From: Deinococcus grandis
GTDB taxonomy: Bacteria > Deinococcota > Deinococci > Deinococcales > Deinococcaceae
Assembly (NCBI RefSeq): GCF_001485435.1
Contig: NZ_BCMS01000006.1
Coordinates: 27,292-91,291, forward strand
DNA length: 64,000 nt
Direction of reading: 5' to 3'
Below, piece after piece: positions 16,073 through 24,781 of the stretch (the first letter of the stretch is position 1; each line of letters begins with the position of its first letter). Both the position numbers and the translations under genes were made by a program. A model generated the notes under the pieces. It saw only the letters and a program-made list of their open reading frames with translations, did not search any database and was not told where the DNA came from.

Positions 16073-18805
16073 ATGGACCACGCAGCATTCGCCCGATTCT
16101 GGAGAAACGAGATCCCAAGAGCTGCTGAACGCGACAGCTATCAGAATCACTGGCGTGGTCTGTGTGAGATCGTGCGGCACCCTTTTCCCGGGGTGGACCC
16201 GAACTACAAATTCGAGCGGAAAGTGCAGAAGGTCGGTACGAAGGACACGGGATTCGCCGACGTGTACAAAGCCAAGCATTTCATTGCGGAGTACAAGCGC
16301 CCCGGCCGGGACCTGGGGGCCGCTCGCCAGCAGGCGGCGCTATACGCATGGGAGCTCGGCAACCCACCCCTGCTGATCACCTCTGACTTCGCGCGGATTG
16401 AGGTGAACACGGCGTTCACTGGGACCAGCCCGAAAACTTACCTGATTGGCCTGGACGACATCGAGCACAACCAGGTGATCAAGGGCGGCGACCTCACGGC
16501 GCTGGAGATCCTGAACTCCGCTTTTCACGCGCCGGAAAACTTGGATCCGCGGCACTTCCGCGAACGGCTCACGACGACCGCCACGCGGCAGGTCGGGCAG
16601 GTCGCACTCCGCATGGGCCAGCGTGAGGGCAAGGCGCGGGCGGCGCACATGATGATGCGCCTCGTGTTCGCCCTCTTCGCGGAGGACGTCACCTTGCTCG
16701 AGCGCGGTCTCGTGACCCGGGTGCTCGAACGCAGCCGGGCCCACCCGGAGAACAGTCAGGCGTACTTCCAGGAACTGTTCCGCGCGATGAAGGGCGGTGG
16801 TGAGTTCTGGGGGCACGACATCCAGCACTTCAACGGCGGCCTGTTCGACGAGGCAGACGCTCTGGCCATCACGTCCGACGAGGCGGCCGCGCTGGTGGAG
16901 GCCGCGCAGCTGGACTGGTCAGAAGTGGAACCTAGCATCTTCGGCACGCTGTTCGAGAACGGCCTCGATGAGGACACCCGCAGCCGCCGCGGCGCGCATT
17001 ACACCAGCGTGACGGACATTGAGCGCGTCGTCGACCGCGTCGTGATGGAACCCCTCTGGGCGGAATGGGACGCGCTGAGGCACGGGTTGCAGAAGATGAA
17101 GCGTCAGCAGCGAATCGAACAGCTGTTCGCGTTCCAGGACCGCGTGCGGGGCGTGCGGGTGCTGGATCCGGCCTGCGGGAGCGGCAACTTCCTGTTCGTG
17201 GCCCTGAAGAAGCTGCTCGACCTGGAGTACCAGATCCGTTCAGCCGTCACCATGAACGGCGTCGGCGAATTCGAGATGCCTCCACTCGTGCACCCCAAGC
17301 AGATGCTGGGCCTGGAAATCGAGCCGTTCGCGCACGAGCTGGCCAGCATCACGCTGTGGATGGGGTACATCCAGTGGAAACGCGCGCACGGTGGGCACTG
17401 GGAAACGCCGATCCTGCAGCACCTGAACAACATCCAGAACCGGGACGCGCTGCTCAACCCGGACGGCACCGAGGCGCAGTGGCCGGACGCGGAGTTCATC
17501 GTCGGGAACCCGCCCTTCCTGGGTGACAAGATGATGCGCGCCCAGCTGGGCGGTGAGTACACCAACACCCTGCGGGGCGTCTACGCTGACCGGCTGCCTG
17601 CGCAGAGTGACCTCGTGTGCTACTGGCCGGAGAAGGCGCGGGCCATGGTGGAATCGGGCGTTACGCGCCGGGCGGGTTTCGTGGCAACGAACAGCATCCG
17701 TGGCGGCAAGAATCGGGTGGTCCTTGATCGCATCAAGGCAACCGGTGACATCTTCATGGCGTGGCCTGATGAACCCTGGGAGCAGAACGGCGCGGCCGTC
17801 CGCGTCAGCCTCTTCGCGTTCGACAAGGGCATGGAAACCCAGAAGACGGTGAATGACCAGTTTGTCAGTGACATCACCGCCGACCTGACCTCGCGTATCG
17901 ACGTGAAATCCGCAGTGAAGCTCTCGGAGAACGGAGGGCGGAGCTTCATCGGTACACAGAAGGGCGGTGCCTTCGATATTCCTGCTGAATTGGCGCAGCA
18001 GTGGATCAACGCCCCGAACCCGGATGGTGTGGAAAACGCGGATGTGCTGAAGCCCTGGGTGAACGGCATGGACCTGACGCGCCGGCCCAGCAACCGGTGG
18101 ATCATCGACTTCGCCCTGATGAGCGAGATGGAGGCGTCACGGTATCTAATGCCTATGGCGTACGTCGTTCAGCACATCCAGCCGGTTAAGAGTCAGAATC
18201 GTCGGGAGAATAGGGCACGCCACTGGTGGCGGTTTGATGAGCCAGCTTCGAACTTGCGTGCCGGGCTCGCTGGCTTGACGCGCTTCATTGGCATTCCAAG
18301 GGTGGCCAAGCACCTTCTGCCGGTCTGGCTGCCCGAGGGCACACTGCCGGACTCACAGGTGGTGTCAATCGCGCGGGATGATGACTTCACATTCGGCGTC
18401 TTGGCCTCCACAACACATCGCTGCTGGGCCCGGGCACAGGGCACGTACATGGGTGTTGGTAATGATCTGCGGTATACCCCCTCTACCTGCTTCGAGACCT
18501 TCCCATTCCCGGATCCAGCCCCTGAGCAGCGTGCAGACATCGAAAAGTGGGCGCGGTTCGTGGTGACGATGCGGGAGCACCTGCTGGCGCAGGACACGAA
18601 GGCGACGCTGACAGGCCTGTACAACGACGTGGTCCGCCTGCGCGCCGAGCCGGACGCCACGCATCCCGTCACGGCGCTCGTGAAGGCCCACGCGGACCTA
18701 GACAAGGCGGTGGCCGCCGCGTACGGCTGGGACTGGCCGCTGAGCGAGGACGATGTGCTCGCGCGACTACTGGCGCTGAACCTAGAGCGGGCCGCGACAG
18801 CCTGA
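16073..18805 (+). CDS. MmeI-family (type IIL/IIG) restriction-modification enzyme
   Basis: 910 residues from ATG 16073 behind GAGAGGAGA; MmeI itself is of similar size. N-terminal PD-(D/E)XK nuclease: D63-X9-E73-Y-K75, the spacing described for MmeI. A helical linker contains the family signature GLDEDTRSRRGAHYTS. The methyltransferase core has motif I LDPACGSGNFL (~364) and motif IV NPPF (~478), for N6-adenine methylation. The C-terminal ~300 residues form the target-recognition domain. One polypeptide thus modifies and cuts, and no separate methylase is needed. All catalytic motifs are intact. Lies in the accessory region and probably protects the host or element against other phages. Confidence 0.92.
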   Translation: MDHAAFARFWRNEIPRAAERDSYQNHWRGLCEIVRHPFPGVDPNYKFERKVQKVGTKDTGFADVYKAKHFIAEYKRPGRDLGAARQQAALYAWELGNPPLLITSDFARIEVNTAFTGTSPKTYLIGLDDIEHNQVIKGGDLTALEILNSAFHAPENLDPRHFRERLTTTATRQVGQVALRMGQREGKARAAHMMMRLVFALFAEDVTLLERGLVTRVLERSRAHPENSQAYFQELFRAMKGGGEFWGHDIQHFNGGLFDEADALAITSDEAAALVEAAQLDWSEVEPSIFGTLFENGLDEDTRSRRGAHYTSVTDIERVVDRVVMEPLWAEWDALRHGLQKMKRQQRIEQLFAFQDRVRGVRVLDPACGSGNFLFVALKKLLDLEYQIRSAVTMNGVGEFEMPPLVHPKQMLGLEIEPFAHELASITLWMGYIQWKRAHGGHWETPILQHLNNIQNRDALLNPDGTEAQWPDAEFIVGNPPFLGDKMMRAQLGGEYTNTLRGVYADRLPAQSDLVCYWPEKARAMVESGVTRRAGFVATNSIRGGKNRVVLDRIKATGDIFMAWPDEPWEQNGAAVRVSLFAFDKGMETQKTVNDQFVSDITADLTSRIDVKSAVKLSENGGRSFIGTQKGGAFDIPAELAQQWINAPNPDGVENADVLKPWVNGMDLTRRPSNRWIIDFALMSEMEASRYLMPMAYVVQHIQPVKSQNRRENRARHWWRFDEPASNLRAGLAGLTRFIGIPRVAKHLLPVWLPEGTLPDSQVVSIARDDDFTFGVLASTTHRCWARAQGTYMGVGNDLRYTPSTCFETFPFPDPAPEQRADIEKWARFVVTMREHLLAQDTKATLTGLYNDVVRLRAEPDATHPVTALVKAHADLDKAVAAAYGWDWPLSEDDVLARLLALNLERAATA

Positions 18806-18887
18806 TCAAGCGGGCGTATGTGGCGTCGCGCATCCAGAGGCTGGATCTGAGGCAGCACGTTCCAGCAGTGCGTGTCATGCTGCGCGC

Positions 18888-19004
18888 GTGTCCCCTCACG
18901 ACGACGCGAACCGCGCCCTGATCGAGATCCTCCGTGCAGGCCTGCCCGCCGCGCCAACGCCTGCACCGGCACCGCAGGGCGAACGTCCAGCCGCACCCCG
19001 CTAA
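18888..19004 (+). CDS. 38-residue reading frame (tentative)
   Basis: GTG 18888 opens SPHDDANRALIEILRAGLPA followed by a Pro/Ala-rich tail to TAA 19002-19004. The first half is a plausible amphipathic helix; there is no ribosome site. Ten bases later the leaderless gene at 19014 begins. Could be the remnant of a longer gene. Confidence 0.25.
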   Translation: MSPHDDANRALIEILRAGLPAAPTPAPAPQGERPAAPR

Positions 19005-19013
19005 GCTGACCGG

Positions 19014-19220
19014 ATGACGTTCCAGCCCGGCCGCCCCCTCCCTGCCGACCCACAGACCACCCAGGAGCGCACCCTGTACCACGCACCGCGGATGTCCGGC
19101 GTGATGGGCAGCATGACCCGCGAGGGCGGCACGTGGCAGTGGCGACAGCTGCGTGGCGACGGGCCGGACGCGTACGGCACGGGCGGCTGGAACGACCTGC
19201 AGAAGTGGCTCCAGGGATGA
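19014..19220 (+). CDS. small unknown protein, leaderless
   Basis: 68 residues from ATG 19014. TAAGCT at 19002-19007 lies 6 bases before the start, the position expected for a -10 box of a leaderless mRNA. The sequence (GGTWQWRQLRGDGPDAYGTG) is polar and Trp-rich without a known motif. Confidence 0.5.
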   Translation: MTFQPGRPLPADPQTTQERTLYHAPRMSGVMGSMTREGGTWQWRQLRGDGPDAYGTGGWNDLQKWLQG

Positions 19221-19281
19221 ACGTACAAGATGCGAAGCCGGAAGCATGGCGACCAAGTGAACCACTCACCATGTGTCCTGA

Positions 19282-20244
19282 TCAGCAGCGGCGGTAGTAC
19301 CCGCTGACGTACGTGCCGTTGCTGCGGCGGTACCCGTTCACCCAGCACTGCCCACCTGAGGAGGTGGCCGGCGCCGCACCTGGCGTGACGACTGGCGTGG
19401 GAGCCGTGAACGTCGGGGCGGTGGTCACGGTCCTCTGGAAAGTGCCCTGGAAGGTGGGCGTCAGCGTGCGCCCAAGGGTCAGCTCCTGCAGGTAGGCGAC
19501 CGGCCCGACCACCCCGCTCTGGTAACTGCGGATGTCGTAGTACCCCGGCAGCAGTTCCGCGAGGTCGAGCACCGGCTGCCCACCTCCCGTGAACACCAGG
19601 AACACGTACCCGGGGGCGATGGGGAGTTGCAGGCCCGCGCGGTCCGCTCGGGCGGGCGCGGCATAGAGGGCTGGGATGGTTAGCCGGGTGAGGCCGGAGG
19701 CAGGCACGGTAATGGTCACCCGTTGTGTGGTCTTGCCGGTGGCGCTGACGATCATGGGGTACGTACCGGGCTTCAGGCTCTGCGGGTCACGGACGGGCTG
19801 GTTGCCGTCGAGGATGACGAAGTAACTCCCGGTGGGGTTGTCGATCGTGAACGCCGGGAGCAGCGCGGGCGTAGTGGCATTGGGGGTGGCGGCGCTGGCG
19901 GGTGCCGCCGCAGCACTGGGTTGCAGCAGCAGCAGGGCCTGCGCGTCGCCCCTTGGGAGGACGCTGAGAGTGGTCTGACCCTGCTCGATGTCGGTGCTCA
20001 GGCCCCCTTCCGGACCGTCCCGCCAGGGGTTGGGGAGCAGGGCGGGGAAGGAGGTGAAGATCTTCCCCGCGACCGCGACCGTGTCACCCGTGACCCGCAC
20101 GCAGCTGCCCTGGTAGGGGGCAGGGCAGGTCTGCGGGAGCCCGCCGAGGGCCTGGGCGAGCTGCCCGGCGACCGTGGCGGGCGTGGCGACCGCCAGAGAC
20201 GGGAGGGTGAGGGCGGCGAGGGTGAGCCAGGCGCGAAGGGTCAT
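19282..20244 (-). CDS. secreted protein with PEGA-like domain, unknown
   Basis: 320 residues from ATG 20244, chosen because TACGCT stands 5 bases upstream and the signal peptide (TLRAWLTLAALTLPSLAVA) begins there. The middle (GSYFVILDGNQPVRDPQSLK, PGTYPMIVSATGKTT) resembles PEGA-type surface beta domains. The C-terminus QCWVNGYRRSNGTYVSGYYR resembles the VxGYYR/GTYV tails of exported bacterial proteins. Not a typical phage gene; probably a lysogenic-conversion cargo gene that alters the envelope. Confidence 0.6.
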   Translation of the reverse strand: MTLRAWLTLAALTLPSLAVATPATVAGQLAQALGGLPQTCPAPYQGSCVRVTGDTVAVAGKIFTSFPALLPNPWRDGPEGGLSTDIEQGQTTLSVLPRGDAQALLLLQPSAAAAPASAATPNATTPALLPAFTIDNPTGSYFVILDGNQPVRDPQSLKPGTYPMIVSATGKTTQRVTITVPASGLTRLTIPALYAAPARADRAGLQLPIAPGYVFLVFTGGGQPVLDLAELLPGYYDIRSYQSGVVGPVAYLQELTLGRTLTPTFQGTFQRTVTTAPTFTAPTPVVTPGAAPATSSGGQCWVNGYRRSNGTYVSGYYRRC

Positions 20245-20401
20245 ACGGCAGCGTACCGGAGGGGGGAATGGGCCGGGAACACACATGCGTCACTTGTTCT
20301 TCTGGGCTGGCAGCCCGGGCCCTGTCGGGAAGATGATCTTGGCCCCTGGCGCCGCTCAGGTGAGGACAAGCGGGACGGGCGTGATCCCTACACTGACGGG
20401 C

Positions 20402-21127
20402 ATGTCTGAGCGTATGAACCTGAACATGGAGCCTCCGGAGCCTGCTGGAGACCGGGCGTGGCCGGAGTTCGTGCGGCACTCGTACGGGTCGAACGAGGGA
20501 TTGACGGACGATACGCAGAACAGTGAGGCGTACCCGTATGGGTACCTAGGGTGGTTCATCCGTATGGGGCATCACGTGGCGTCGCTGATCGGTGCGCACA
20601 CGGGGCGGACGGATGACGCGGCGGTGCTGGCAGCGGCGCTGCTGGGGGATATGGACGAAGAGCGGGACATGCAGCGGGAGCATCCGGAGGGGCTGGCGCT
20701 GCTGGATGAGGTGCAGGGGCTGCTGCTGGGGAAGTTGCGTCAGTTCAGCCTGCCGGTCGGGCCGCTGCTGTACGACGCGGATGAGGCAGTCTCGGTGCTG
20801 GAAGCGTGGGGACCGCGCATCGAGGGGTTCCACGGGAATGCGTGCGTGGCGCTGGTGAACTACCTGGAAAGTGTGAAAACCCGGTGCCAAGAACTGGGGG
20901 AAGTCAGGGTGCGGCGGGCCACTCCACCCGCAGTACTTCAGGTCAGCGAGGCGGAGGTGCGGGCGGACGTGGCGGAGCAGCTGCGAGACCTGGCGGTGGA
21001 CGTGGAGGAGGGACGACTGCGCGTGCAGGAGGTTCGCACAGGCCGACGGGGGTCACACGTGGAGGTGCTGATCATGGGACGGGTGACTCGCCGCGCGCCG
21101 GACACGGCGTCCAGCGAAGCCAGCTGA
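20402..21127 (+). CDS. unknown protein, leaderless
   Basis: 241 residues from ATG 20402. TACACT (20389-20394) lies 7 bases before it; the longer open frame to the left is not supported. The body is helical and acidic (DDAAVLAAALLGDMDEERDM); the last third has a basic beta-rich piece (RRGSHVEVLIMGRVTRR). No family recognised. Confidence 0.6.
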   Translation: MSERMNLNMEPPEPAGDRAWPEFVRHSYGSNEGLTDDTQNSEAYPYGYLGWFIRMGHHVASLIGAHTGRTDDAAVLAAALLGDMDEERDMQREHPEGLALLDEVQGLLLGKLRQFSLPVGPLLYDADEAVSVLEAWGPRIEGFHGNACVALVNYLESVKTRCQELGEVRVRRATPPAVLQVSEAEVRADVAEQLRDLAVDVEEGRLRVQEVRTGRRGSHVEVLIMGRVTRRAPDTASSEAS

Positions 21128-21253
21128 AGTCCGGTCGAATACGTTGACTATTGATGAGACGGAGTACTGACTCGACGTGAAATTCGCACCTTCGCACCTC
21201 GACGCCTAACCGTCATTCCCGCTTGGCTGGGCGGCCATGTGGGGCGACCCTCC

Positions 21254-21514
21254 TCAGTCCTGCATGCGGGCCAGGAACCACCCATGCGGGTGCGCCCCTT
21301 CCTTCTCGTCTAACCGGTGCACCTCCATCGTCACAGGGCCGCACTGGATGACCCAGCAGTCGCGGCTGGGCTCCCCGAGCCACCAGCGGCCGCCGGCGCG
21401 GTACTGGTCGAGGACCTGCGTGAGGTGGTACGTCCGGCCCGCCCAGCGGATGACCTTCGGGGTGCCGTCCGGGGTGAGGTGCGTGACCTCGCAGGGCTGC
21501 TGGATGGCGCGCAT
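21254..21514 (-). CDS. DUF6504-like protein
   Basis: 86 residues from ATG 21514 with TACCCT 6 bases before it. IRWAGRTYHLTQVLDQYR, GGRWWLGEPSRDCWVIQCG and the final WFLARMQD match the pattern of DUF6504, small beta-rich proteins common in Deinococcus and actinobacteria, some fused to DNA polymerase accessory genes. Probably a host-derived gene; role unknown. Confidence 0.6.
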   Translation of the reverse strand: MRAIQQPCEVTHLTPDGTPKVIRWAGRTYHLTQVLDQYRAGGRWWLGEPSRDCWVIQCGPVTMEVHRLDEKEGAHPHGWFLARMQD

Positions 21515-21520
21515 GCCTAC

Positions 21521-21530
21521 AGGGTACGGT
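21521..21530. promoter_or_regulatory. face-to-face leaderless -10 boxes sharing two bases
   Basis: AGGGTACGGT holds TACCCT on the minus strand (21526-21521) and TACGGT on the plus strand (21525-21530), overlapping at TA. Start codons at 21514 (-) and 21538 (+) are 6 and 7 bases away. Two genes are thus driven outward from a 23-base gap, so each -35 must lie inside the other gene. Confidence 0.5.
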
Positions 21531-21537
21531 GGGCGGC

Positions 21538-21810
21538 ATGGACGTCCGAGACCTGACCGCCGTGGAGATCGCTGACCTGCTGGACGCCGCGTGGCGCGAG
21601 GACCAGGGGGAAGCGGTGCGCGGGCCGGATCAGGAGACCCGCACCTACCTCGCGGATCGCCTGGGCTGCGACGAGGACCTGCGGGCCGAGGCGTGGGCGG
21701 CGTGGCGTGATGAGCTGATCGCGGATGGCCGCAGCGTCGACGAGGCGGAGTACTGGCTGGACGTGGAGTTCCTGCAGCCCTGCCCCGAGGATCACCCCAC
21801 TGGGGACTGA
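21538..21810 (+). CDS. small acidic protein, unknown
   Basis: 90 residues from ATG 21538 (TACGGT 7 bases upstream). Acidic and helical (LRAEAWAAWRDELIADGRSV, DEAEYWLDVEFLQP). Divergent partner of the DUF6504-like gene. No function assigned. Confidence 0.55.
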   Translation: MDVRDLTAVEIADLLDAAWREDQGEAVRGPDQETRTYLADRLGCDEDLRAEAWAAWRDELIADGRSVDEAEYWLDVEFLQPCPEDHPTGD

Positions 21811-21930
21811 GCACACAGAAGACTGCGTCAGTGGGATTGACCCTGCTGGCGCAGATTCAATCGTGCGCATTGCGTGACTTCAACCCGCCTTTCGTGCACT
21901 TCATGAGAGTTGGGGCCGTTGAATGAGCAG

Positions 21931-21957
21931 ATTTCAGTGTGTTTCGTCAACTGAAAT
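21931..21957. other. inverted repeat behind integrase gene (candidate att core or terminator)
   Basis: ATTTCAGT (21931-21938) and ACTGAAAT (21950-21957) are perfect complements across an 11-base AT-rich centre, in a 193-bp gene-free gap 50 bases beyond the recombinase stop. There is no T-run, so an attachment core or recombinase arm site is as likely as a terminator. Confidence 0.35.
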
Positions 21958-22003
21958 GCAGCTCGGCAGAACGATGTGCAGTGATGCGCGGGCAGTTGTC
22001 CGG

Positions 22004-23002
22004 TCACTCTACCCACGTGTCCAGCGCTTCCGTGAGTCTCTCGGGCCGCATCTTGGCGTAGATCTCGGTGGTGCCGATGGTGCTGTGGCGCAGATGGCGA
22101 CTCACCACGTAGATGTCACCCGTTTGTTCGAGGAGCATGGTGGCCGCCGCGTGGCGCAAGCCGTGCACCTGGCGCCGCTCGTACGTCACGCCAGCAAGGG
22201 TGCATAGGGCGCGCAGCAGCATCCGGACTGATTTCGGGTTGCGCCACGGGAGCACGTGCCCGGTCCGGGCGTTCTCGGGCACAGCACTGAGGGCGGCGTG
22301 CAGCGGGCCGGACAGGTGCACCCGCGCGGTCTTCCGGCCCTTGCCGGTCACGGTCATCCGCTTCTTGTCGAGATCCACGCGGTCCCAGGTCAGGCCGATC
22401 ATCTCGCTCATGCGCAGTGCGCCGTGAGCCCCGAGCAGCAGCATCAGCTGCTCGTCCGGATCCGCGACGGCCATCAGGGCCGCGATGTCCTCGCGGGTGT
22501 ACGCCTCGCGACGCGCCCAGGGGTCCGTGGGGTCCGCGACGCGCGGGGTGTCCGCGAACGGGTCCGCCTGGAGCACGCCCGCCCAGCGCAGGGCGCGGTA
22601 CAGCGCGCGGGCGGCGGACCGGCGGGCATTGATCGTGCCGGGGGTCAGGCCAGTCCGTTCCAGGGCGCGGAGGTACCCGACGGTGAGGTCCGTGTCGTGC
22701 TCTGTCATGCGCTGCCAGCCCAGTGGGAAGGCGTACTGCAGGAAGCGCCAGACGCCCGTGCGGTAGGCGCGTAGGGTGTGCTCGCTCGTGTGGCTGCCGC
22801 CCCGGCCGTACAGACGCAGGTTGTACTCGGTGACGGACCACAGGGTATCCACGTCCCGGGTGCGCAGCGCCTCGCGGACGGTGGCTTTACGCTCGGGTCT
22901 GGTCAGGGTGTCCCACTGCACGTCGACCGGGAGCCACTGATGCGTGCCGGTCGCGCTGATCTCCGGCAGTGAGGGTTTCTTGTTCTTCTTGGTCTTCTTC
23001 AT
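22004..23002 (-). CDS. tyrosine recombinase / integrase
   Basis: 332 residues from ATG 23002, the start with GGAGAGCGGAGG upstream. An N-terminal SAM-like core-binding domain (LRAYRTGVWRFLQYAFPLGW) precedes the catalytic domain. It has Arg in GALRMSEMIGLTW, Lys in VTGKGRKTARVH, HGLRHAAAT, H in RHLRHSTIGTT and the nucleophile Tyr in EIYAKM. All six catalytic positions are present. Roles could be integration or dimer resolution of the circular element. Similar in plan to the recombinase at 49353-50324. Confidence 0.92.
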   Translation of the reverse strand: MKKTKKNKKPSLPEISATGTHQWLPVDVQWDTLTRPERKATVREALRTRDVDTLWSVTEYNLRLYGRGGSHTSEHTLRAYRTGVWRFLQYAFPLGWQRMTEHDTDLTVGYLRALERTGLTPGTINARRSAARALYRALRWAGVLQADPFADTPRVADPTDPWARREAYTREDIAALMAVADPDEQLMLLLGAHGALRMSEMIGLTWDRVDLDKKRMTVTGKGRKTARVHLSGPLHAALSAVPENARTGHVLPWRNPKSVRMLLRALCTLAGVTYERRQVHGLRHAAATMLLEQTGDIYVVSRHLRHSTIGTTEIYAKMRPERLTEALDTWVE

Positions 23003-23106
23003 CGCGGATCGCCTCCGCTCTCCTGGGTCGCCCTGCCCCCTGGGGCGGGCGGCCCTCACGGTTTTTCAACGGACGGCTGTGTCTCTCAGGGCCTACCCTG
23101 AGGCCC

Positions 23107-23883
23107 ATGCCCGACTGGACAGACACTGAGCGCGCGGTTATGGGGGCCATCCTGGAAGTTGGTGCGCTGACCTCCCGTCGGGTGCAGGCGACATACGGTC
23201 CCCGGCCCAACTGGCACCGCCTCATCACGGAGCGCCAGCTCAGAGAGGTCAGGACCATCTACGGGCCTGTGCTGACGCCCACCGAGGCGGTCCACGAAAA
23301 GGTTGAGTCCACGGGGCGTCTACGTGGACCCGGCAGCCTCGCGGACCGGGCGTACATGCTCGATGCGATCGACCTGGTAGCGCAGCATGGGTACCGGTTC
23401 GTGTCGCACGACTACAAGGGTGGCCAGGTGCCCGGCACCACGACCGCGCACATCACGCGCACCCGCATTGAAGTCTCGCGGGAGGAGATGGAGCGCCTCG
23501 TCGACTGGGCCAGCGACCGGCCAGGGCCACTGCCGAAAGCCCTGGGGCGGACGTGGCTGTACGCCCGCTGCTCAGGCGGCGGCATGCAGGCCTCAGATCT
23601 GCGGCGCATCCTCAAGGCGACGGAAGAACAGAACAGGCCGAAGGAATACAGCACCGATCACGTGCAGGTCCTCCACGCGCCCCTGCTGTTCGTGGTCCCT
23701 GCAGAGGACGATGCACTTCGCGCGTACGCGCGGCGTTACCTGGCCGAGCACCGGCGGACGTACGACCGGGGATGGAATTACAACCAGCGACTGCATTACG
23801 TCCCACCGTTCGAGATTTTTGAGCAGCCGCTGCCGAACCAGGTGTACCGCCCATCATCTGTCGAACGTGGCCGTCCGCTCTGA
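23107..23883 (+). CDS. unknown protein, leaderless
   Basis: 258 residues from ATG 23107; TACCCT (23094-23099) lies 7 bases before. The sequence is basic in patches and contains a possible N-terminal helix-turn-helix (ERAVMGAILEVGALTSRRVQ). Its 3' end overlaps the convergent gene 23854-24513 by 30 bases. Function not recognised; the pairing suggests the two act together. Confidence 0.6.
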   Translation: MPDWTDTERAVMGAILEVGALTSRRVQATYGPRPNWHRLITERQLREVRTIYGPVLTPTEAVHEKVESTGRLRGPGSLADRAYMLDAIDLVAQHGYRFVSHDYKGGQVPGTTTAHITRTRIEVSREEMERLVDWASDRPGPLPKALGRTWLYARCSGGGMQASDLRRILKATEEQNRPKEYSTDHVQVLHAPLLFVVPAEDDALRAYARRYLAEHRRTYDRGWNYNQRLHYVPPFEIFEQPLPNQVYRPSSVERGRPL

Positions 23884-24513
23884 AATCTTGTTGAGCCGTG
23901 GCCGCGGGGCGTACGGGTCGCCCGGCCGGTGCACGTCGACGTACATCGTCCGCACCTGCTTGAGGCCTGTGAGCTTGCCCTGGGCGTGGAGTGCGTAGAC
24001 CCGCGAGTCTAGTTTTTCGACGCGGCCGTGCACGCTGGTCAGCCAGATCAGACGCTGGTACCCAGCGGCGGCAAACCCGATGAGTTTGGCGTCGACCCGT
24101 TCCGGGTTGTAGCCGGTATCGACCTCCACGGCGACGTCCTGAGCCCGACCATGAGGCGAGCGCAGCTCCGCGTCTGGCCACATGCCCTGGCGCCCCCTCA
24201 GAGTCAGATACGTGAACTGTAGGGCCTGGGCGTTTATGTCATCTGCCAGTCGCAGGGCACCCTCAGCCAGGAGCGCCTGATGCAGGAGGTCGCGTGGCGC
24301 TGACCGCAGGCTCTGCTCCTGCCGGCTGACGAACGTCAGCGTCGTCATGCTGCTGGCCTGATGTGACTGCGTGCGGACGTCAAGGTCGATGCGTGGATAA
24401 TCCATCCAGCCAGCCGCCTGCGCGAGCCCCAGGCGGGCCAGGGAGACCGAGGTCATGACCGGGTGCTCCGTCAACAGGCGGCGCAGCTTGGCTTTGCGGA
24501 CAGCTGGGTGCAT
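23854..24513 (-). CDS. winged-helix protein with Replic_Relax-like C-domain (putative)
   Basis: 219 residues. The N-terminal ~35 residues look like a winged helix (LLTEHPVMTSVSLARLGLAQ). The C-terminal half has PDAELRSPHGRAQDVAVEVD, KLIGFAAAGYQRLIWLTSVH, a pattern seen in replication-relaxation/mobilisation proteins and related PD-(D/E)XK-like folds (E-V-D then K). The match is weak. Converges on and overlaps the neighbouring unknown gene. Confidence 0.45.
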   Translation of the reverse strand: MHPAVRKAKLRRLLTEHPVMTSVSLARLGLAQAAGWMDYPRIDLDVRTQSHQASSMTTLTFVSRQEQSLRSAPRDLLHQALLAEGALRLADDINAQALQFTYLTLRGRQGMWPDAELRSPHGRAQDVAVEVDTGYNPERVDAKLIGFAAAGYQRLIWLTSVHGRVEKLDSRVYALHAQGKLTGLKQVRTMYVDVHRPGDPYAPRPRLNKISERTATFDR

Positions 24514-24620
24514 GGGGCATGATCACCTGAGTTCATGCCGAAGTGCCGTGAAAAAGGGCACGCAGGCTGATGCAGACGTAAAATAACGGTAGGCGGAAGT
24601 GGTGCGCTTTCCCTAGGAAT

Positions 24621-24660
24621 GATGAGTTTTTTGCAGAATCGGAGTGACACAAAAAACTCA
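24621..24660. repeat. 12-bp inverted repeat with 16-bp spacer
   Basis: ATGAGTTTTTTG (24621-24632) and CAAAAAACTCAT (24649-24660) are perfect complements. They lie in a 268-bp AT-richer gap (24514-24781) between divergent genes, so this is not a terminator for either. Operator, origin element or recombination site are possible. Confidence 0.5.
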
Positions 24661-24674
24661 TCGAATCACAACAA

Positions 24675-24698
24675 TGGACACTCAAATTTGAGTGTCCA
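24675..24698. promoter_or_regulatory. 24-bp perfect palindrome (operator candidate)
   Basis: TGGACACTCAAA and TTTGAGTGTCCA are joined without spacer. Its ends carry the half-site GTGTCC that also makes up the operators at 44772, 46958 and 47066, but here the half-sites face the other way with 10 bases between them. It sits 84 bases before the start of the 24782 gene. Confidence 0.55.
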
Positions 24699-24781
24699 AT
24701 CGTTATTTGCCCCCCATGTTGTCCATAATTGAATGAGGAAAATCGCATATCTCAGGTATGACGGTCAGGCTAGAGTAAACC

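Noticed and set aside
24514..24781. CRISPR or iteron array in the AT-rich gap
   Set aside because: There are inverted repeats but no regularly spaced direct repeats; no CRISPR array was seen anywhere in the window.
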